This document shows, piece by piece, positions 1 to 6,249 of a stretch of DNA of 8,220 nucleotides. Numbering within the stretch: position 1 is the first letter of the stretch; every line of letters begins with the position of its first letter. Source of the stretch: Bacteroidales bacterium UBA3289 (GTDB lineage: Bacteria > Bacteroidota > Bacteroidia > Bacteroidales > UBA932); NCBI GenBank assembly GCA_002361625.1, contig DETL01000027.1, positions 10,482 to 18,701 of the forward strand. The letters are read 5' to 3'. The translations under genes were made by a program, and so were the position numbers. The notes below the pieces were generated by a model. It saw nothing but the letters and a program-made list of their open reading frames with translations, made no database searches and was not told where the DNA came from.

Positions 1-1100
1 ACATCACCAACTACGGCGTGTTCGTGGACCTCGGCGGCGTGGACGGTCTCATCCACATCACCGACCTCAGCTGGGGCCGCATCTCCCATCCCGAGGAGGT
101 CGTCGCCCTGGACCAGAAGATCAATGTCGTCGTCCTGGACTTCAACGAGCAGCAGAAGCGCATCGCCCTCGGTCTGAAGCAGCTTACCCCGCACCCATGG
201 GAGAGCCTCTCCGCTGACCTGAAGGTCGGTGACACCGTGAAGGGCAAGGTCGTCGCCATCGCCGACTACGGTGCCTTCGTCGAGGTCGAGCCCGGTGTCG
301 AGGGTCTCGTCCATGTGAGCGAGATGTCCTGGAGCCCGCGCCTCCACAGCGCCCAGGAATTCCTCAAGCTCGGTGACGAGGTCGAGGCCGTGATCCTGAC
401 CCTGGACCGCGAGGCCCGCAAGATGTCCCTCGGTCTGAAGCAGCTCACCCAGAATCCTTGGGAGTCCATCCGCGAGAAGTATCCCGTGGGTTCCACCCAC
501 AAGGCCACGGTCCGCAACATCACCAACTTCGGCGTGTTCGCCGAGCTGGAGGACGGTGTCGAGGGTCTGATCCACATCAGCGACCTCTCCTGGAACAAGC
601 TCAAGCACCCCAGCGAGCTCGTCGCCAGCGGTGACGTCATCGACGTCGTCATCCTCGAGTTCGACGAGAACAACCACAAGCTCAGCCTGGGTCACAAGCA
701 GCTCACCCCGAACCCTTGGGACGAGCTCGAGGCCAAGTACCCTGTGGGTACCGTCGTGGACGCCACCGTCGTCTCCACCGGCGACAAGGGCGTGACCGTG
801 AAGTTCGAGGACGGCACCGAGGCCGTTGCCTTCAACCGCGAGATGGTGAAGGAAGACGGCAAGCAGGCTGTCGTCGGTGAGACCCTCCCGGTGAAGGTCG
901 TCGAACTCCGCCGCAGCACCCGCACCGTGCGTGTGTCCCACCTCCGCACCTATCAGGAGGCCCGCGCCGCCCGCGAGAACGCCGAGGCCGACAACACCAA
1001 GAAGGCCATCAAGAAGGTGAACAGCACCGTCGAGAAGACCACCCTCGGTGACATCTCCGCCCTCGCCGCCCTCAAGGACAAGCTCGAGAAGGGTGAGTAA
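1..1100 (+). CDS. rpsA: 30S ribosomal protein S1, C-terminal part (5' end outside window)
   Basis: S1 binds mRNA on the 30S subunit and helps start translation. The reading frame is open from the first base (first whole codon at base 3), so the N-terminus lies off the window and about 365 residues are visible. They hold four S1 (OB-fold) repeats. The first lacks its first strand (to about 182) and resembles E. coli S1 domain 3 (GVFVDLGGVDGLIHITDLSW). Two are complete (about 226-446 and 487-704), with GAFVEVEPGVEGLVHVSEMSW and GVFAELEDGVEGLIHISDLSW. The last (about 745-948) is degenerate. A charged tail follows (949-1097) and ends in TAA. Each repeat closes with a GLKQLTxxPW-like sequence. This fits a six-domain S1 of roughly 590 residues, allowing about 225 upstream. 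Codon use is strongly biased (GTC, CTC, GAG, GGT), as expected for a highly expressed ribosomal gene. The stop overlaps the likely rnz start. Confidence 0.97.
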   Translation, partial: ITNYGVFVDLGGVDGLIHITDLSWGRISHPEEVVALDQKINVVVLDFNEQQKRIALGLKQLTPHPWESLSADLKVGDTVKGKVVAIADYGAFVEVEPGVEGLVHVSEMSWSPRLHSAQEFLKLGDEVEAVILTLDREARKMSLGLKQLTQNPWESIREKYPVGSTHKATVRNITNFGVFAELEDGVEGLIHISDLSWNKLKHPSELVASGDVIDVVILEFDENNHKLSLGHKQLTPNPWDELEAKYPVGTVVDATVVSTGDKGVTVKFEDGTEAVAFNREMVKEDGKQAVVGETLPVKVVELRRSTRTVRVSHLRTYQEARAARENAEADNTKKAIKKVNSTVEKTTLGDISALAALKDKLEKGE

Positions 1101-2016
1101 TCCACAGAACTCCTTTACGGTCACCATGCTTGGCACCGCTTCGGCGATGCCCGTGGAAAGCCGGAACCAAAGCGCCCAGGCACTGCAAGTGCATGGGCGC
1201 TTGTTCCTTGTGGACGCCGGGGAAGGCGTCCAGCAGCAGATGGTGAAGTACCATGTCCCCATGTCCAAGCTGGAGGCGGTCTTCATCTCCCATGTGCACG
1301 GCGACCATGTCTATGGCCTGTTCGGCCTGCTCTCCACTTTCGGGATGGGCGGCCGGATGGTGCCGCTCCATGTCTATGGGCCCGGGAACCTGCGTCCCTT
1401 CATCAATTTCTTCCTCTCTTATAATGAGTGGCTTCCCTATGAAATTGTCTTCCATCCCGTAAACACCCGTTTCCCGGAGACGATTTTCGAGACGAAGTCC
1501 GTGACCGTGACGGCCTTCCCGCTCTTGCACGGAATCGAAACCTACGGCTATATCTTCCGGGAAAAAGAACCGCAGTGGAATATCCGGAAGGAATGCATCG
1601 GGGAATACGGGCTTACCCTGACCGAGATCGGAACCCTCAAGCGGGGAGAGGACGTCGTCCGGGAGGACGGAACCGTCATCCCGCTGGCCGAGGCGGCGTA
1701 CAAGCCCTTCGTCCCCCGGAGCTATGCCTATGCTTCCGATACGGCCGTTTTCCCCGGCGAAGCGGAAGTTCTGAAGGATGTGACCGTGCTTTACCACGAG
1801 GCGACTTTCCTCCAGGAGCATGAGGACAAGGCAGCCTCCCGCTTCCACACCACGACGCTGCAGGCCGCGCAGGTGGCCCGGGATGCCGGCGTCTCGAAAC
1901 TCCTGATCGGCCATTATTCCTCCCGCAACCTGGACCACCGCCTGTACGAGGCCGAGTGCCGGACGGTCTTCCCCGAAACTTACGCCGCGTCGGACGGAGA
2001 CGTGTACGAAATCTGA
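1093..2016 (+). CDS. rnz: Ribonuclease Z (tRNA 3'-processing endonuclease)
   Basis: RNase Z is a cytoplasmic zinc-dependent metallo-beta-lactamase-fold endonuclease that removes 3' trailers from tRNA precursors. The call gives 307 residues, close to the usual size of about 305. The N-terminus shows the family strand FTVTMLGTASAMP, and the metal motif HVHGDH is at residues 67-72. Further expected ligands are H146 (LLHGIETYG), D216 (YASDT) and H274 (IGHYSSR). HEATF and FHTTTLQAA motifs are also present, so the active site looks complete. I chose GTG at 1093 because it keeps the first beta strand. The next in-frame ATG (1126) would cut into it, and the frame upstream runs inside rpsA. GTG 1093 overlaps the rpsA stop by 8 nt and has only GAGAAGG directly adjacent, so initiation probably depends on ribosomes finishing rpsA. 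No separate promoter is visible. The function is clear; the exact start is less certain. Confidence 0.95.
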   Translation: MSNPQNSFTVTMLGTASAMPVESRNQSAQALQVHGRLFLVDAGEGVQQQMVKYHVPMSKLEAVFISHVHGDHVYGLFGLLSTFGMGGRMVPLHVYGPGNLRPFINFFLSYNEWLPYEIVFHPVNTRFPETIFETKSVTVTAFPLLHGIETYGYIFREKEPQWNIRKECIGEYGLTLTEIGTLKRGEDVVREDGTVIPLAEAAYKPFVPRSYAYASDTAVFPGEAEVLKDVTVLYHEATFLQEHEDKAASRFHTTTLQAAQVARDAGVSKLLIGHYSSRNLDHRLYEAECRTVFPETYAASDGDVYEI

Positions 2017-2026
2017 AAATAATGCG

Positions 2027-2034
2027 TATCTTTG
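2027..2034 (+). promoter_or_regulatory. Putative Bacteroidota-type -7 promoter element
   Basis: TATCTTTG matches the TAnnTTTG -7 consensus recognised by the primary sigma factor of Bacteroidota. It sits in the only intergenic gap of the + strand gene block, 19 bases before the ATG at 2054, so transcription would begin around 2040 with a very short leader. I see no convincing -33 TTG element at the usual distance upstream, where the sequence is the end of rnz. It would drive the glucosaminidase-mltG-RSH unit. Confidence 0.5.
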
Positions 2035-2050
2035 ACTAGTTGAAGTCAGA
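2031..2050 (+). repeat. Small inverted repeat overlapping the putative promoter
   Basis: TTTGACT (2031-2037) and AGTCAGA (2044-2050) can pair over seven positions, one of them a T-G wobble, around a 6-base loop. The core TGACT/AGTCA is perfect. It overlaps the end of the -7 element and ends three bases before the start codon at 2054. It could be an operator half-site pair or a leader hairpin, or it could be chance, since a 5-bp perfect core is short. It has no U-tract, so it is not a convincing terminator for rnz. Confidence 0.25.
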
Positions 2051-2053
2051 GAT

Positions 2054-3088
2054 ATGAAGAAGGTTATCCTTGCATGCGCCCTGTTCCTGGGACTTGCGGC
2101 CTCCGCGCAGCGGGAGGGCCAGTCACCGCAGGAACGCTATATTTCCCGTTATGCCACCATCGCGGTCAATGAAATGTACCGCACCGGTGTTCCTGCCAGC
2201 ATCACCCTGGCCCAGGGCATCATCGAATCGGCCTCCGGCGCTTCCACGCTGGCGACGAAAGGCAACAATCACTTCGGCATCAAGTGCCACAACAGTTGGC
2301 ACGGACGGACGATGCGGGCCGACGACGACCGGCGGAACGAATGCTTCCGTGCTTACGATTCCGCGGAGGAAAGTTTCCGGGACCATTCCGATTTCCTCCG
2401 TTACCGGGACCGCTACAAGTTCCTGTTCGATTTCCAGACGGTGGATTACAAGTCGTGGGCATACGGCCTCAAGCAGGCCGGTTATGCGACGGACCCTTCC
2501 TATGCGGCGAAACTAATCAAGTGCGTGGAGGACTATGATCTCGGGCGCTTTGACCGGATGACCGTGGAGGAAGCGATGGCCGAGGGTGGTGCCGAGGCGG
2601 AACATCCCATGGCGGCTGTTGCCCAGGAGCAGATCCCCGAGTCCCCCCTCAAGATCGAGGCCGGCGAGATTTACACCGGGGCTTCCGGTGAAGAGTACCG
2701 GTTCTCCCTGACCCGGACCCTCTATTCCAAGAACGGCGTTCCTTTCGTCTATGCCGTGGAAGGGGAGACTTACGCCACGCTCGCAAAGCAGTATCATTTG
2801 CTGGAGCGGGAAATCCTGAAATTCAACGATGCGGCGAAAGGCTCGGAACTCCATGCCGGTGACATCGTGTACATCGAGCCCAAGAAGGCCAAAGCTTCGG
2901 CCGGTCTGGACAAGTACATCGTCGGGGAGGATGCGGAATCCTTCCATACGATCTGCCAGCGTTTCGCCGTGAAGGAGAAGGCCATCCGGAAGCTGAACGG
3001 TTTCCAAGCAGGCTATCAGCCCCGGGAAGGGGATGAAATCATCCTGCGACCGGAATCCAAACTCAGGAAGTTATGGAAAAGACGGTAA
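2054..3088 (+). CDS. Secreted GH73-family glucosaminidase with two LysM repeats
   Basis: This is a predicted peptidoglycan hydrolase acting outside the inner membrane, cleaving the glycan chain next to N-acetylglucosamine (FlgJ/LytG-like GH73 fold). It has 344 residues. A signal peptide covers residues 1-18 (KK, hydrophobic core, A-S-A before Q19). The glucosaminidase domain spans about 29-165, with the likely catalytic Glu58 in AQGIIESASGAS. The hallmarks GNNHFGIKCH (69-78), ESFRDHSDFL (105-114) and LKQAGYATDPSYAAKLI (138-154) follow. A linker rich in Ala and Glu (about 170-200) leads to two LysM-like repeats, about 230-275 (VEGETYATLAKQYHL to GDIVYIEPK) and about 286-332 (YIVGEDAESFHTICQRF to GDEIILRP), which should bind peptidoglycan. 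A basic tail ends the protein. Cys77 and Cys96 could pair by disulfide. The ATG directly follows the signal-like start, and the gene overlaps mltG by 16 nt. Substrate bond and physiological role (daughter-cell separation or turnover) are inferred. Confidence 0.93.
   Translation: MKKVILACALFLGLAASAQREGQSPQERYISRYATIAVNEMYRTGVPASITLAQGIIESASGASTLATKGNNHFGIKCHNSWHGRTMRADDDRRNECFRAYDSAEESFRDHSDFLRYRDRYKFLFDFQTVDYKSWAYGLKQAGYATDPSYAAKLIKCVEDYDLGRFDRMTVEEAMAEGGAEAEHPMAAVAQEQIPESPLKIEAGEIYTGASGEEYRFSLTRTLYSKNGVPFVYAVEGETYATLAKQYHLLEREILKFNDAAKGSELHAGDIVYIEPKKAKASAGLDKYIVGEDAESFHTICQRFAVKEKAIRKLNGFQAGYQPREGDEIILRPESKLRKLWKRR
3065..3070 (+). promoter_or_regulatory. Possible ribosome binding site of mltG inside the upstream gene
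   Basis: AGGAAG lies two bases before the ATG at 3073, inside the last codons of the glucosaminidase gene. Counting only its AGGA core, the spacer is four bases, which is short. It is the clearest Shine-Dalgarno-like sequence in the window. It supports the start at 3073 and thus the 16-nt overlap. Confidence 0.4.
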
Positions 3089-4104
3089 GGAAGAAGGGGA
3101 TATGGGCCCTGGCCGCCATCGGCCTGGTCCTCGCCCTGGTGGCGGGCATCCGTCTGTATGGTGCCTTCTACGACCGGAAAATGCCCAATTTCTCCGGGAC
3201 CTATGAGTTCTTCGTCCGCCCCGGGATGGAGCCGTCCGCCGTCGTGGACACCCTCCTGCAGAGCGGTATCGTCCTGAACGCCCGCAGCCTGCAACGCACC
3301 CTGGATCCGCTCAAGTCGATGAAGGTGGGCCATTATACCGTGGACCGGAAATCCTCCAGCAAATATGTGGCCCGGATGCTTGCCAACGGCTGGCAGACGC
3401 CGGTGAACCTGACGCTTTCCGGAACCATCCGGACGCCGCAGGTCCTCGCCCGGAAGATCGGAAACCAGATGCTTGCGGACAGCGCCGCCGTGGCGGAGTT
3501 CGCCTTGTCGGCGGATTCCCTGTCCCGCTACGGGATCCCTCCGTCCCTCCTTTTCACCATCGTCATCCCCGATACGTATCAGGTGACCTGGACATCTTCC
3601 GTCCGGGAGATCTTCGATCGTTTCAAGAAAGAGGCCGACGCCTTCTGGACCGAGGAGCGGGTGAAGCTGGCGCGTGACCGGGGGCTTGACCCCGTCGGCG
3701 TCTCCACCCTGGCGTCCATCGTGGATGGCGAAACCCAGTACGGCCCCGAGCAGCCTACGGTGGCCGGCGTGTACCTGAACCGGCTCCGTCTCGGAATGCC
3801 TCTCCAGGCGGACCCTACCGTCGCCTTCTGTTTCGATTACAGTCTCAGCCGCATCCTTACGCGGCACCTGGAGGTGGACTCGCCCTATAACACCTACCGG
3901 TATGCCGGTCTTCCTCCGGGCCCCATCTCCTGCCCTCCGAAGAGTTGCCTGGAGGCTGTCCTCCATGCGCAGAACCATCAGTACCTTTATTTCTGTGCCG
4001 ATCCTTCCTTCAACGGAACCCACCGCTTTGCGGCGACTTACACCGAGCATCTGAATAACGCCCGTGCCTTCCAGCGTGCGCTGGATGCGCGGACCAAGAA
4101 ATGA
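3073..4104 (+). CDS. mltG: Endolytic murein transglycosylase MltG (YceG family)
   Basis: MltG is an inner-membrane lytic transglycosylase that cuts nascent peptidoglycan strands and is thought to release or terminate glycan polymerisation. The 343-residue length is near that of E. coli MltG (340). A short basic N-terminus is followed by one membrane helix at about 9-31, placing the rest in the periplasm. A LysM-like segment follows (FVRPGMEPSAVVDTLLQSGIV, about 47-67), then the catalytic YceG domain. The motif ASIVDGETQ places Glu220 where E. coli has its catalytic Glu218. Downstream hallmarks are AGVYLNRLRLGMPLQADPTV, SPYNTYRYAGLPPGPI and YLYFCAD. The first acidic residue of the E-x-E-T motif is Asp218 here instead of Glu, a conservative change. 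The gene starts inside the glucosaminidase gene and its TGA overlaps the following ATG (ATGA), so all three are probably co-transcribed. Family assignment is firm; regulation is inferred from layout. Confidence 0.96.
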   Translation: MEKTVRKKGIWALAAIGLVLALVAGIRLYGAFYDRKMPNFSGTYEFFVRPGMEPSAVVDTLLQSGIVLNARSLQRTLDPLKSMKVGHYTVDRKSSSKYVARMLANGWQTPVNLTLSGTIRTPQVLARKIGNQMLADSAAVAEFALSADSLSRYGIPPSLLFTIVIPDTYQVTWTSSVREIFDRFKKEADAFWTEERVKLARDRGLDPVGVSTLASIVDGETQYGPEQPTVAGVYLNRLRLGMPLQADPTVAFCFDYSLSRILTRHLEVDSPYNTYRYAGLPPGPISCPPKSCLEAVLHAQNHQYLYFCADPSFNGTHRFAATYTEHLNNARAFQRALDARTKK

Positions 4105-6248
4105 TCCCTATGGATGACGGACTGTTCACCAATTACTCCCCGGAAGGCCGCGCGCTCATCCGGAAGGCATACGACTTGGCAAAGAGCGCCCTCGCCGGCA
4201 AGACCCGCTCGGACGGGTCGCCCTTCATCGGCCATCCCCTTGCTGTCGCAAAGATCGTCTCCGACGAGATCGGTCTTCCGCCCGAATGCGTTGCGGCCGT
4301 ATTCCTGCATGAAGCCTGTACGGCTGGGGAAGGGGAGGTGGACATCCGTTCGCTGAAGCTGGACGAGAGTGTCTATAAGATGGTGGATGGCCTGAACAAG
4401 ATTTCCACCATCAAGCCCAAGGATACCCGGCTGGAGGCGGAGAACTACAAGAAGCTCATCATCCAATACTCGACGGATCCCCGTGTGACGGTCCTCAAGC
4501 TGGCCGACCGGCTGGAAGTCATGCGCTCCCTGTCCATTTTCCCGAAATCCTCCCGCGAGCGGAAGGTTCTGGAAACCCTGATGCTGTACATTCCGCTGGC
4601 GCACCAGCTGGGCCTGTACAACATGAAGCGGGAGATGGAGGATATCTACCTGAGCTATGCGGAGCCGGAGCAGTACCGCCTCATCACCAACAAGCTCAAG
4701 GCGACGGAGAAAGATCGGGAAAAGCTCATGGCGGAGTTCATCGAGCCGCTCAAGGTCAAGCTCTCCGAAGCCGGTATCCGCTATAAACTGAAGATCCGTA
4801 CCAAGGCGGCTTATTCCATCTGGTGCAAGATGGTCAAGCAGAAGGTCCCTTTCGAAGGCGTCTTCGACGTCTTCGCCATCCGTTTCATCATCGACTGTCC
4901 CGAGGACATCAAGCTGGAACGGGAACTCTGCTGGAAAGTCTTCGGATTCGTGACGGAGGAATATGAGCAGGATACCAAACGGCTCCGGGACTGGGTGACC
5001 AATCCCAAGACCAACGGATACGAGTCCTTGCACATCACCGTCAAGAACAAGGAAGGTGCTTACGTGGAGGTCCAGATCCGGACGCGCCGGATGGACGACA
5101 TCGCGGAGAACGGCTTTGCCTCGCACTGGTCCTACAAGGGGATCAAGCGGGAGGAAACGATGGACAAGTGGCTGACATCCGTGCGCTATGCCCTGGAGCA
5201 TCCGGATACGGACAGCCCCGAGGAACTGCCTCAGCCGCCCACCAAGGACATTTTCGTCTTCACCCCTACCGGAGAGCTCCGGATCCTTCCGGCCGGAGCC
5301 ACCGTGCTGGATTTCGCTTTCAGCATCCATACCGGCATCGGCCAGCATTGCGTCGGGGGAAAGGTCCATGGGAAGCCGGTCCCCATCAAGGAAGCCCTGC
5401 ATACCGGTGACGTCGTGGAGATCCTGACGGCGAAGAATCAGCGGCCGGCTCCCGACTGGATCGGCTGGGTCGTGACGACCAAGGCCCGCCAGAAGATCAA
5501 GCAGGCCCTCAGCGAAGGGGAACAGAAGCTCGCATCCGCCGGACGGGAACTGCTGGAACGCCGTCTGAAGAACTGGCGGCTCACCTTCCCCGACGAGATG
5601 CTCACGGAGATGATGAAGAAGCGCAGGATGTCCAGTGTCAATGCCTTCTTCGCCGCCGTGGGAGACGGTACCATCGATGTCAACGAGATCAAGGAATACA
5701 TCCTGACGGAAGAACAGCGCCACCGGGAGGCCATGGAGGCCGCTCAGGCCCAGGAGCAGGCCAAGTCCCGCCGGCTGGAGACATCCTCCAAGGACGATAT
5801 CCTGGTCCTGAACGCGAAGGACCTGAAAGGTCTGGACTACCGGATGGCCAAGTGCTGCAACCCCGTTTTCGGGGATGATGTCTTCGGTTTCGTCACCCGG
5901 GAAAACGGCATCAAGATCCACCGGATCACTTGTCCCAACGCCTCACGCCTGATCGAGACGTATCCTTATCGCATCCAGAAGGTCCGGTGGGCGGATACCC
6001 CCTCCAACGGTTCCTTCCAGGTCACGCTCAAGATCACGACCGACCAGGAAAGCGAAGCCCTGAACAAGATCATGGAGGTCGTGGGCACCTTCAAGGCTTC
6101 CATCCGCACCTTCAACGTGCAGGAAAACCAGCGCCAGGGCACGTACGATATCGTCATGAAGATCCTCGTTCCCTCGAACATGGAACTGGACAAGATCCTT
6201 TCCCAGATCCGGGCCCAGAAGCATGTGCTGAAGGTGAACCGGGTGTAA
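4101..6248 (+). CDS. relA: Long RelA/SpoT homolog: (p)ppGpp synthetase with degraded hydrolase site
   Basis: Long RSH enzymes make the alarmone (p)ppGpp from ATP and GDP/GTP on starved ribosomes. The protein has 715 residues with all standard domains. In the HD hydrolase domain (about 20-190), His45 (GHPLAVA) is kept, but the usual HDxxED reads HEACTA (70-75) and the usual LADRLHNMR reads LADRLEVMR (134-142), so hydrolysis is probably lost. In the synthetase domain (about 220-345), Asp256 (FDVFAIRF), Tyr307 (NGYESLH) and Glu323 (VEVQIRT) are intact. The substrate-specificity motif is R-L-R-D at 294-297, nearer RxKD than the RelA-type ExDD. TGS is at about 383-445, followed by a helical region, a zinc-finger-like domain (Cys585, Cys586, His607, Cys611) and a C-terminal ACT domain (about 640-715). 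The start overlaps the mltG stop as ATGA, and an in-frame ATG at 4110 is an alternative. The symbol relA reflects predicted activity; orthology to a particular Bacteroidota RelA or SpoT was not tested. Confidence 0.93.
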   Translation: MIPMDDGLFTNYSPEGRALIRKAYDLAKSALAGKTRSDGSPFIGHPLAVAKIVSDEIGLPPECVAAVFLHEACTAGEGEVDIRSLKLDESVYKMVDGLNKISTIKPKDTRLEAENYKKLIIQYSTDPRVTVLKLADRLEVMRSLSIFPKSSRERKVLETLMLYIPLAHQLGLYNMKREMEDIYLSYAEPEQYRLITNKLKATEKDREKLMAEFIEPLKVKLSEAGIRYKLKIRTKAAYSIWCKMVKQKVPFEGVFDVFAIRFIIDCPEDIKLERELCWKVFGFVTEEYEQDTKRLRDWVTNPKTNGYESLHITVKNKEGAYVEVQIRTRRMDDIAENGFASHWSYKGIKREETMDKWLTSVRYALEHPDTDSPEELPQPPTKDIFVFTPTGELRILPAGATVLDFAFSIHTGIGQHCVGGKVHGKPVPIKEALHTGDVVEILTAKNQRPAPDWIGWVVTTKARQKIKQALSEGEQKLASAGRELLERRLKNWRLTFPDEMLTEMMKKRRMSSVNAFFAAVGDGTIDVNEIKEYILTEEQRHREAMEAAQAQEQAKSRRLETSSKDDILVLNAKDLKGLDYRMAKCCNPVFGDDVFGFVTRENGIKIHRITCPNASRLIETYPYRIQKVRWADTPSNGSFQVTLKITTDQESEALNKIMEVVGTFKASIRTFNVQENQRQGTYDIVMKILVPSNMELDKILSQIRAQKHVLKVNRV

Positions 6249-6249
6249 G

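Noticed and set aside
171..725. Direct DNA repeats spaced about 260 bases (GGTCTGAAGCAGCT-like at 171, 432 and 690)
   Set aside because: They are the ends of successive S1 domains in rpsA, kept similar by domain duplication and strong codon bias. They are not an independent repeat element.
1072..1938. 288-codon open frame on the - strand opposite rnz
   Set aside because: No recognisable motifs, and it lies wholly against a well-supported rnz; a GC-driven shadow.
2063..2077. Possible lipoprotein box (I-L-A-C, residues 5-8) in the glucosaminidase signal peptide
   Set aside because: The Cys comes too early for a normal hydrophobic core and Leu at -2 is atypical. The A-S-A site before Gln19 fits an ordinary signal peptidase I cleavage better.
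3016..4050. 344-codon open frame on the - strand opposite mltG
   Set aside because: Low-complexity Gly/Arg/His-rich translation with no family signature. The + strand mltG is full length with conserved catalytic motifs.
4038..5921. 627-codon open frame on the - strand opposite the RSH gene
   Set aside because: It is the antisense shadow of a high-GC gene. The translation is rich in Leu, Gly, Asp, His and Arg with no recognisable domain, while the + strand encodes a complete RSH protein with all motifs.
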